Shown one piece after another: positions 12,001 to 21,200 of a stretch of DNA of 64,000 bases. The notes under the pieces were generated by a model. It saw nothing but the letters and a program-made list of their open reading frames with translations, had not been told where the DNA came from and searched no databases. The stretch's first letter is position 1. Each line of letters starts with the position of its first letter. The stretch covers positions 43,350,955-43,414,954 of the forward strand of contig CM063111.1 of assembly GCA_031841125.1 (NCBI GenBank), read 5' to 3'. Position numbers and translations under genes: made by a program. Source of the DNA: Acanthococcus lagerstroemiae (lineage: Eukaryota > Arthropoda > Insecta > Hemiptera > Eriococcidae).

Positions 12001-12357
12001 CCTGCAGAAAAGCTTCCTTCGAAATTGAGTGCCACTGATCGTACAAGCACTCTATTGTAAGTGCCAGTGCTTACAGCTAAATTCTAAATATATCTGCGGC
12101 TTTTCCTCTAAACAATACTTATGTCTTGGTATTGCAGCAGCAAGACGGGCATAAAATTATGCACTAAAATCGTGCCGAAAGGAGCGAACAAAGCTTTGTT
12201 GGGGTCTCGATCGCGGTGCATTGCCAAAGGTCCGAACTCGGAGCTACCCAAGGGGCCGCGCAAAAATTTAGCCAAAGGAAGCGTATTCTCGGTGAAGAAG
12301 AGCATCACAACGCAACCCAGCAAAGATACTCAACGGGGAGAGTGCATTATTTTTTGA
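3061..12357 (+). CDS. WW domain and triple CUE-like protein with KGPN tail
   Basis: Nine exons give one open frame of 479 codons plus stop: 3061-3134, 3253-3306, 3873-4049, 4141-4362, 5120-5382, 5720-5882, 9383-9514, 11922-12056 and 12138-12357. Exon lengths sum to 1440 nt, and all junctions are GT/AG. Residues 10-42 form a WW domain (LPPGW ... RRYYINY ... LEDPR); the second conserved Trp is Leu. Residues about 80-118, 176-218 and 266-302 look like CUE-type ubiquitin-binding helices (IKALFPTAGE, YLKSVFPVVDE, IITLALETADYDEERAEQFL). Between them are Ser/Pro-rich linkers. The last exon has short repeats of the type PKGANKAL, AKGPNSEL, PKGPRKNL, AKGS (about 420-455). WW domains bind proline motifs and CUE domains bind ubiquitin, so an adaptor role is inferred. 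The ATG at 3061 opens the WW exon and is the only plausible start. Introns 6 and 7 are swollen by a hAT element and a giant palindrome. I cannot name the family. Confidence 0.82.
5883..6527. other. Intron sequence with CAGAC-rich tract
   Basis: This is intron 6 of the WW/CUE gene, ahead of the hAT insertion. It holds purine-rich CAGACAGTCA-like words at 6235-6330, echoing 19250-19880, and a G-run at 6210-6227. No coding exon is needed here, because the flanking exons join in frame. Confidence 0.4.
6948..7950 (-). pseudogene. hAT transposase remnant, ZBED5-like
   Basis: Three minus-strand pieces read in order. 7950-7820 includes VAFVRFVDGGNILNQFLF and TTTGADIF. 7823-7410 includes GICTDEAPYMTGRLKGF, IHCFLHKE and VRWLSRGKVLARLYELKEE. 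7409-6948 resumes in another frame with YLADIVGHLNIINVSLQG and ends with FSEVSLASFWIALQQEYPQLS. This is the usual order of the DDE core and hAT dimerisation region in ZBED5/SCAND3-like proteins. CTDEAPYM, containing a core acidic residue, and the RW motif are visible. A frameshift at about 7409 and the lost N-terminus make it nonfunctional. Confidence 0.85.
7951..8740. mobile_element. Nested foldback element in the hAT transposase
   Basis: Two inverted arms of roughly 240-290 bp (7951 to about 8240, and about 8455 to 8740) start CTACAAAGCGCTGTCCAAAA and end TTTTGGACCGCGCTTTGTAG. They flank a central segment of about 200 bp. Flanks share aaatg (7946-7950 and 8742-8746), a possible short target duplication offset by one base. 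The arms are highly similar, so the insertion looks young relative to its host. The centre encodes an open stretch (part of 8035-8547) that I do not recognise. The superfamily is undetermined. Confidence 0.78.
8869..9382. other. Intron remainder after the hAT insertion
   Basis: This is the rest of intron 6 up to the exon at 9383. It contains a C-run at about 9091-9102 and no coding signal. The acceptor is ttaattttag just before 9383. Confidence 0.5.
9515..9912. other. Intron 7 left flank, nothing recognised
   Basis: AT-rich intron sequence lies between the exon ending at 9514 and the palindrome. No exon is required, because exons 7 and 8 join in frame. Confidence 0.4.
9913..11824. repeat. 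1.9-kb long inverted repeat (giant hairpin)
   Basis: The left arm (about 9913-10852) and right arm (about 10922-11824) are inverted copies around a loop of about 70 bp. Ends are ATCAACTTCAGGAC and GTCCTGAAGTTGAT. Matching inner blocks include ATGGCTCATGGATACCTAGT at 10647 against its complement near 11125, and the ACTACGCCCATGACAGT block at 10374 against 11382. Arms have small indels, so they are not identical. The element lies in intron 7 of the WW/CUE gene. If transcribed with the gene it would fold into a very long double-stranded RNA. No clear target duplication or ORF is seen. It could be a foldback transposon or a hairpin-RNA locus. Confidence 0.88.
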
Positions 12358-12938
12358 ATCTTCTTTTGTCATAGGTTGTGTTTTGGAAATAGTCGTATTT
12401 ATTCTTAAATCATTGTGTAGTGTAATCTCAAATGCAGTTTAGCAAACGTATAATAATATTTAGGGCTGAACTAATGCAGTAGAACTCTTAAGATTGTGGA
12501 TCAGTACCTTATAGTGCAATATTAGTTCGTCACGCTGTACCCTTTGTAAACTATCCACCGACTTGTCAGTTTGCATTCCATCATATCATCTCCTTTAGGT
12601 TTTTCCTCCTGGTAAATACCTGGTCTGATATCCTACTGTTGAGATTACACCGCATCGTATTTCGATATTTTTGTACTTGCGTTTTTCTTAATTCGACGTC
12701 GGCTCTAGATTTAGTTATAGTGGCAATATTTTAATGTAATTTTAGTTTCTAAGTTAGTTCGCTAGATTTTTCCATAATTTGGTTTTTTGTTTCCAAATTT
12801 CTACTAATATAGTTTTGATATGACATTCTTATTAGTGTGGATTATTTCTTAAAACCATTGAGTCCATTTTTAAAGAATTGATAAACGTATAACATATATT
12901 TGGAACAGAACGAGTAAATATACACAAAATTTCATAGT
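12358..12938. other. Convergent 3' region between the WW/CUE gene and TRMT112
   Basis: The two stop codons face each other 580 bp apart. The interval is T-rich and noncoding, and should hold both 3' UTRs. I could not assign individual polyadenylation sites. Confidence 0.45.
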
Positions 12939-14216
12939 TCATTCGTCGTCTTCCTTCACCAACATGTTTGGAATGCCTTCGCTGATCTTAAATTTCTTTT
13001 GTGTTTCGGGACATATTAATTCACCTTCGTAAATATCAACCTAGAAAAGAACAGGGTATAATGAATCAAATAAAAAATAGGTACAACGATATAAATGAGT
13101 TTGATAACCTACCTCGATGAGTGCATGATGAACGTCTCTGAGAAATTCTTCATTCTGTTCGTAATCGGGAACCAGTTGCTCGGTTAAACAACCTTCGTGA
13201 CCAATCTGAAATCAGTCGTCAGACCATTAAATTTCAACATATTGAGTTATCCAGTTGTTTGATTGAAGTTTTCGAAGAGCAAATGGGCAACTTATATAAT
13301 ATGAATTGGTCACTGGCAAAACCACTTGTCACGTTTTTATGAAAATGAAGTCTTTGGACAAATCAATTCTACGTACCAAGACACATCTACCATAGTAAAA
13401 CGATCCCGATCGAAACGCTAGAAGGCGGTACGATAGACTACGTTTTAAAAGTACATATACCAAAAATTGGACCTTTATTAAGACGACTGTAAAACGTTTT
13501 ACGCGTCTTTTGCAAAATTTTAAAAAAGGGACTCATGTGGTTTTACCATTGACCGATTTATGCGTGTAAAAGGCCCATACCGCTCATAGAATTATTTTTC
13601 TTTCATAAATAGAAATTTAAACTTTCATTCAGATTTTTACTTTCTTGCAGAAGTGAGTGTGTATCTTGTATGGGGATTCTACGTAAGATATATATTTCTT
13701 GCAGAAATGGGCTCTAATGAGTTGGGCGCAGTCTTACATAATATTCACAGATGATACATGCAACGGAACATTATTGCAAATATTACACTTTTCACCTACC
13801 ACATTTAACTAAGAACATCACAGCCTCAAGTAACTTAAAATAATGAATGTCCTTCAATGTAAAGTTACCTGTTTAGCAGCTGACCAAAATACATTCCAGT
13901 CCAGTTTTGGTATTAATCTGCTTATGAATCCTTTATTGAAGTCCGATGGTTGTACTCTCAGTTCTTTAACCTGTAAACCAAGAGTTATTCAACTGCTAAT
14001 TCATCTTTACAATAATTTTAATGCGAGGGGAAACAAAGTTCGAATTTCATATATAACTATGCTTCAATGAATGCACATACTAGCATTCTTTGCCAACCAA
14101 TATACAGAAAAAGAATCAGTATTCAGTAGTGAACTTACATCAAGGGCCAAAGGATAGCCGGTAGTTACACCTTTCAGACATTTAGAAGTCAGCATATTGT
14201 GTGTCAGCAACTTCAT
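12939..14216 (-). CDS. TRMT112: TRM112-like methyltransferase activator subunit
   Basis: Four minus-strand exons, 14216-14139, 13970-13869, 13205-13113 and 13040-12939, join in phase 0 at every intron. They give 124 residues plus stop, against 125 in the human protein. The start MKLLTHNML is the family signature. Later landmarks are FISRLIPKLDWNVFWSAA, YEQNEEFLRDVHHALIE and the C-terminal ICPETQKKFKISEGIPNML. TRMT112 is the small obligate partner that stabilises several methyltransferases (tRNA, 18S rRNA and the eRF1 Gln methylase); it has no catalytic residues itself. The gene is compact. Its second intron (13206-13868) contains a possible small inverted-repeat element at about 13300-13562. 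It is divergent from the POGZ-like gene. Confidence 0.96.
13300..13562. repeat. Possible MITE in TRMT112 intron
   Basis: Imperfect inverted ends, GGTCACTGGCAAAACCACTT and the complement of TGTGGTTTTACCATTGACC, lie about 260 bp apart with matching flanking T/A tracts. No exact target duplication was found, so superfamily is unassigned. Confidence 0.4.
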
Positions 14217-15196
14217 AATGAATTCTGATAAACAGCGGAAAAAGGAACAATTCTATAATAATTATAATTCCAGTTAACCATTTATAACGCTGGACAGTGG
14301 GAACATTCTCAGTCTTGATCTCCAGTTTTCTGAAGAAATTGATTATGATAACAAAGATAACAATCGCCATGCGCGCAATGGATCCAATGACGTCACATAT
14401 CAGTGTACCATGACATCATCATGATGAGGGAAGAGAGAGATTGACCTTAGAATATTAACATACAGAAAATGTACCTAAAATCTTATGATTTTATAATCCT
14501 TTTTCCAAGTTGAAAAATTAGTATACGAACTGACCCCATGAGTTCGATTCATTCGATAGCCAAGGAAAAAGGACTTGAAAACATATGTACTTTAAGTCCA
14601 TTTTACACATCATTAATGAGTGAACAACAACTTTGATAAACCAAGACCGATGGAGCATGGGGTAGAAAACACCGGGTCACAATAAAATAGCATCACGTGT
14701 GATATTGCAACCAATCGTAATCGAGAAAATTTGAACCGGAAGTGGAATCCAAAATGGGGACCTTATGTTTTCTTTTTCTGAAGAGACGGTTCGACACTTT
14801 CCTTTTCTTGATTGTTTACTAGAAATTTTCCTCGGTTAATTCTGGATTACATTATTCAATTTTGAATCTTCAATGTGAATTGTTTGGTTCATTTATGTTC
14901 TAATCTAGTTCAACTTCTCATTGCATCTTGTGTGCAGCCTAACATTGTAAGTTTATATCATCAGTCCCATTAGTTTTCACACAACTGAACATAAACCCCT
15001 TATCTTGGGTTTGATCCGTCAAAAATGCCGGTGTAATCTGCCCGTCTGAAAATACCGTATTTTCTTGTAATTTTGTAGATCTTCTCAACGTAGTGCCCTT
15101 CCTAGCCGTACGGGTGCATCAGTAGGAACACCTAGTATAGTGTATCCCCGTAACAGTAACATTCTATTGAATAACATGGAATGTTATTTATTTTAG
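14217..15196. other. Divergent promoter region, TRMT112 and POGZ-like gene
   Basis: Nearly 1 kb separates the TRMT112 start codon from the acceptor (tttattttag) of the first coding exon of the large gene. At least one noncoding first exon of the large gene must lie here or upstream, because its ATG at 15204 is preceded by a splice acceptor. No protein-coding exon is seen. Confidence 0.5.
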
Positions 15197-15203
15197 ATTC
15201 AAC

Positions 15204-18200
15204 ATGGGTTCACGTAAAAGTTGGAATCAGAAGAAAGGCCCGAGTAAGGTGGAAGTATCGCTGACCCTGGAATGTGGAAGCCCGCCTCTCAGTGAGTTTC
15301 AACTAGCCGCCAAAAATAAGGATGAAGAGGAATTTAATCAGTTCATGAAAAAGTTCACTGAATCCTTGTCAAAGCGCAATGCCGAAGTTATCGAGAAGAA
15401 AAGTATTACTGTGTACGAAATCGACTGCACACCTAAGTATGTATCATTCATTTTTACTTTTAATTAAAGACAGTATCTCCGAGAATGATTTGCTAATTAT
15501 AATTCGTGGCAGTTTCCCAGTTTCGGTGATTCAGCAAGATGTACCTACTACCGGTTTAATAAAACCAACTCCAACCTCGACGTTATTAGCAACCACACAA
15601 CCGAGTTTAATATCCAGTAACAGCGTTCTGTTGCCGGTAAGTTGGATGAAGAATGTTCCCATCTTTAACTGATTTTTTGTATATTGCCTGAATTTTGATT
15701 TGAATCATTACTGTTTAGAGTGGTACGGTTGCATCATCAGGGTCTCCCGTGTTCAGTAGTCATCCACCAACCACGTACCAGCTGGTCGTTGGACCTCGCA
15801 TGGGTTTGATTGTGACCCCATCAACACCTGGTCAGTATAATAATTTTTTTTCTTCCACTAGTTTCAAGTTAATTCACATTCTTATCCGTGTTTTTGATTT
15901 TAGCGCCAACGAATGCTATTCCGTCATCCCCCAGTGTAAATTCAACACCTCCTCTAATAGTGAGTATTAAAATATGTAGATATTCAGTACGTTTTTGAGT
16001 GAAAGGTAAATTACAGTGCGGTATTATTGAATTCCATCATTTCGTTATTATTTCCAGACTACCCGTCCAACTGTTGCCTCTCGTGTTCAAGTGCGACCAG
16101 GGCTTGGAAACATGGTCCAACAACCCAAAAGATTTGTCACACCAACAGGTGTGTATTTGATATTATTTAGTCACAGATATTACTCTGCTTGGTGGAAATT
16201 ACTGAATGTGTTCTCTTTGTGTAGCGCCGACGCCACCGCCCGCGAAGATTACGGTTAATCCAGCTACGCAAAAGAACACGCCGCCTGCTGTACCCAAAGT
16301 ACCTGCTCCGGTGGTCACGTCAACGGTGAATACTCGTAGTAAAGGCAAGCTGAATTCCCGCACTCCGGATACGAATAATGTTGAAAGTGTCCAGTCGAAA
16401 ATAACGACTAGTAAAGGTATCTGTTGTTTCGTATCTTGAAATTAAGCGAGTTGATCAGTGTTTCTAAATTTGTTCTCTTATGGAACAGCGCCCGCGAATG
16501 CTGTAAGCTCTAGTGCAGTTGTCGATTTGACTGAAGACGATGGTAAGCCGGCTGCTGATTCGAAGGAAGTGTCGTTCAACCGGTTCCCAGGCAGAATTTA
16601 TCCGTCTTTAGTTGTCGTAGCGAGACCAAATCTGAAGGCCAAGGAGATGACAAGTTCCATGATCACAGCCGAACGAACTCAACTTGGTAAGCTGGAGATG
16701 TTTGAAATTTGAATTTAACATGATTATTGCTCAAGTTATTTAGCCTTTTTGCATATTAATGCGCACTTTCAAATGCTTCGTCACAGATACTAAAGTCAAG
16801 GGCATTCTCACTAATTCGCCGACCAAATTTACCGAGTGGTTGATTCAGCAAGGTTTGGTACGTAGCGAGCAGGTGTGTAATAATCATCTAAGTACCGACA
16901 TTGATTCAGTGCCGAGGAAGCTCAAGCTCGGAATGTACTCGGATGTCAGTAAATTTCCATACAGCGGTGGATATGTTTGGATTAGTGATTGCTGTCCGCA
17001 GAAATTCGTATCGGTAAGACTGATTCCTGATTATACAAGGTTCCATTAATAGGTGATAGGGGTAGTGTACCGGGAAAAGGCTCATGGGCAGTCCAGTCCG
17101 ATGATATCTCCCTTCTACGCCGTATTAGTTGTTTTTTCTAATCAAATTATTAGTTGAGTTTATTTTGTCCTACGTATTAGTGCATATTATAGTATTCTGG
17201 TGGAAGACTTCGAGGAAATAAGTTATGACACATTAAAACCCACCTCGAGGATTTTTGACTTCGAAGAGAGTGTAAAGTGAATTTGGTTTCATTTGCAGGT
17301 TTTCTGTAATTCAATTTTTGAAGGCGCTCCGCATGCTCCGACTGTGTTGCTAAAACTGATGTATCACTGGGCTTGTCAGACGAATGTGCATAACATCATC
17401 TCGTGGGTGAAAGTGGACAATCTGTACATCAAGAACTTTTTCACTAATTTGAGGGCTGTATGTACGGCGGCTATTTGTGAAAAGTTTGGTAAAATGGGCG
17501 GCTTAGGGAAGAAAATTGAGGTTTGTGTTTGGTCATATCATCAGCATCGGTTCGTATTTGTAAACTTGAAATGGAAAAGATTTATTGTTGAATGGTTTCC
17601 GATAGGTGGGTGTTATAAGTTTGGGAACTACATCGCAGAATGGCAGTGTTCGACAAGTGAAGGTAGAGGTGCTTGGTATTATGGATCCAAGTTCGAAATT
17701 CATTCGACTGAGAGCGGTCGATCCGGTTCAAGTAAGTGCCAAGTTGAATGTTATACATTGCATGAGCTGTCTTATTCGTTTTCATTTCGATTTCTGGACC
17801 TAAGGATTTTTCTTCTTGGAATTCCATTGTGTCGTATCTTCTTCCTGCCTTGGCTTCTTCCGTTACTGCGTTGCCGTCTAACCTTATTACTAGAGAAATT
17901 GAGAGTATCTAGAAGAGAGGAGAGAGACAAGATACGAGATCATGGAAACCGGAAAATAGTAAACGAAGGTGGCAGAACATCCTTACGACTGTTAGGCTCG
18001 TTGAAGACTCGTTAGTACTCCGTTTAGACTTGTTGGGACTGATCAAAACTCCTTAAAGATTCTGTGACGCCTTCTTAATTTTGATGGGACTGATCAAAAC
18101 TCCTTGAAGATTCTGTAACGCCTTCTTGCTTTTGATTAAAATGCTCCGTTAAAACTCATTCAGACTTTTTTCTCAGGATCTATGGAAATCCGTTAAGATT

Positions 18201-21200
18201 AAAACAGGACCTTTTCAGACTCATTGAAAACCTGTAAGAGACTGTGTTGAGACTCGTAAAGATCCATTATGACTCCGCTAATACAGTGAAGACATTTTCA
18301 AATTTGAATCAGTTTTATTGAAACCTCGTTGAGACGCATTAGGACTTTTCAACAATCATTATGCCTGAGAGTCTGTCGAGATTCATCAGAGTCAGCTAGA
18401 ACTCTGCCATAGCTCGCTAATGCTTCGTTAGGAAACCATGAAAACCTTTTTGATTCTGTCGAGATACTCAAAGACTTCTTGAAACTCAGTTGGACTTTAT
18501 TCAGATGTCTTAAGACTATGTTAAAACTCGTCGTGATTCCCTAAAATCCTGCCAAATTCCTGCATTATTGGAACTAATTAAGGCTTGAAGAAGACGCAGT
18601 CCGGCATTCTTACTTATCGTAATTTTCGACTACATTCGATTTGTCATTTACAGAATGCAGAGAAGAATCACAAACTGCGGTTTTCTCGAATATTAGAATC
18701 TCTGGAGCAGTGGGTGGATAAAAGAACCACCATTGTCACCGATTATACCGTGGATAGAGCAACGCTAAACGAACTAGGATTCCATTCGGTCATTCAGGCG
18801 CAGCTGAACAGTCAAAGCCGAGAGAATAATCAGGCTGTCATGGACTATCTGAAAAGAGTAGTGCCTCGAATGTTCCAGGTATGGGTACCAGCCAGGCGCT
18901 GCTATCGTGCCAACCACCAGAACATGATATGTCACCTATTTTGGATGCTCTATTTCAGAACACGTTATCACTGCTCTCACGATCCATAATACAGCAATTC
19001 TTAGATGAACTCGTCTGGCGAGAACGCTGGGGTCCTATCGCTTCCAGAGCCTTCGATAATTTGGTTCTGCACTTATCCGAAATGACCAGATTGGACAGTG
19101 GTAATGTAGTTCGTATTTATTTTTCGCAAACGTATAACTGTATGTCTGTATGTAAAAATCTGGCCATTCCTTCTCCCTAGCAGGAAAAAATCACCGGGTG
19201 GATCGCTTATGTACTCGAAAAATTTGAAACATTTCAGGAGCAGATATTATAGTCCAAGATTTAGGCAGACAGAAAGACTCAACTATCCCGTCAGATAGAC
19301 AGGGTCATAGAAAGGCCAGCAGATAACCGTTTGTTCTCTAGTTCTTGTTCCTCTTCCTGCATCTGTCCATCTGTTTTGTTATTTCTCCGCTTTTTTGGCC
19401 TTCTGTCTGCCCATCTATTTGTCCTTTCCTCATGATGTGCTGTAAACTTGCTTTCCCTCCCCGATATCGTGAAAAAGCTTTGGATTCAAAACGAATAGTT
19501 GCCCAATCAACTAGCCTAGCTGTACGCTAATATTTCGTCGGACCAAGAGACTGTTGGTGAGTTGGCAAGATTGGCAGACAGTCAGCTATACCATCAGCTA
19601 ATCCAACAAGCAAGCAGTCGGGCAGGCATATGTCCGCTAACTGTCTATCCTCCACCTTTCTATATTCGGTCTGTATGGTTCATGATCTCTTCGTCTGCTA
19701 CCTGCCTGTCTGTTTGTTCTTCTCTGTTTGATTTGAAACATGCTCCCTCTGCACTATCACCTTTGAAAGAAAGTTAATCGGCTCTCCCAGCAATTGGCAG
19801 TCAGTCGGACAGACCGACAGTGAAAAAAAAAAAAAGAAAAAGAAAGACAGTCAAACAAAATAAGATTCGTAACACCGAGAAAACAAGCGACGTCAATTAG
19901 GAGGGTAGATGTACGGCCTGAAGATGTACTTTTCTTATTGTATACTCATTTTGAGTGATCATGCGCAGGTGACACGTTAATCAACCGACTGAAGAGTATC
20001 ACTGCCAACCCATTCCGCGACTGGAAGTATAGTAATTGGAAAACACATAGCGGAGTTGCATTCTCGAGGAAAATTAACCATGTACGTATCTTCGTTAGTG
20101 ATAGCGAGTTACGAACCTATTCGCGTTTGCTCAGTTTTGAACTTTCTTCAGGTTGACCTCGAAGCGTCCAAACAGACTGTGGCGCGGGCGAAAGTGAACG
20201 GGCCGAACATCGCCCCCAAGCCGAATCTCGTGGCTGCCGGTAAAAGTGTGGCTAAATCGATGGTTACATTGGCGTTGGATGATTCGTCGGATGACGCTGG
20301 TGGCGCATTCTCGTCGTCGGACATTGGACAGTCTGGAGTCATCGATGTAAGAACGATATTTCGAAATCCTCTTGATACGCGTTGAGGAAGTGTCCGTCAG
20401 TTGTTTTATGGTTTGCGGATGTACGCGTTCGATGACAGTGGCATTATTTGTGTTTTAGTTGGATGATGACAACGTGTCTGTGTCGTCGACCAGTAGCAGG
20501 AGGTCGCGGAACCGGGGCTCGCTTAATGACGACAGGTTGAGCACCAGCAGTATGTTGAAACAGTGGACTGACATGCAGCCTGTATTGAAGTCTCTGGAGA
20601 CGTATTATTATGGTACTCTGCCGCCAGATGGTGTCGTGATCAATAAACTGAAAAAAGTTGATCTCAATATGAAGGTACGGATTTCCGGGCGACTTGGAAG
20701 TTGATTTCGTGTTGTTTTATAGTCTGATACAGTTTCCCCTTGATTCTGAGTAATTTCTGACAGAATGGCCTTCGTACTGCGTAAGGAAACTTGACTGGGT
20801 GATGATCGCTCGTTATGGGAGCGTCCAAAACTGCATGGGTATCCTGTTGTGTACCTGAACAAATTAGGGAGTAATTCGGCTTTTCTTTTTCTCGTTGATT
20901 ATAAATGATAAGAGCTTTATCTGTGTAGGCAGTTGGTACAACATCAAGGATATTAGATGAAATGTTGGTCCACTTAGCAAGGCACAAATACATCAGTGAC
21001 GTCACTACATTAAAACTCACACAGGCCGCTTATGGGAATGCAGCTTTTTTCGATCTTTTCTCATAATTGATGCCCTTGATATATTTTTCTACTATTTTTA
21101 CCGTATACAGGGTTATTCAATTTATCGCCCAACGTATGGGAACGCCACATGTTGCATGGTTATATGAATGAGCCGGCACACGATGGCCGTTTATTCAAAT

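Noticed and set aside
17293..18015. 240-codon plus ORF across an exon-intron boundary
   Set aside because: Only 17299-17520 is exon. The rest reads through the donor at 17521 and through the next exon in a wrong frame.
15204..20674. Treating the ISXO2 part as a separate gene
   Set aside because: No stop or poly(A) context follows 20674, the exon ends in phase 0 at a good donor, and the YYYG motif preceding the fingers in POGZ is encoded on the upstream side. A single gene is therefore favoured, though not proven.
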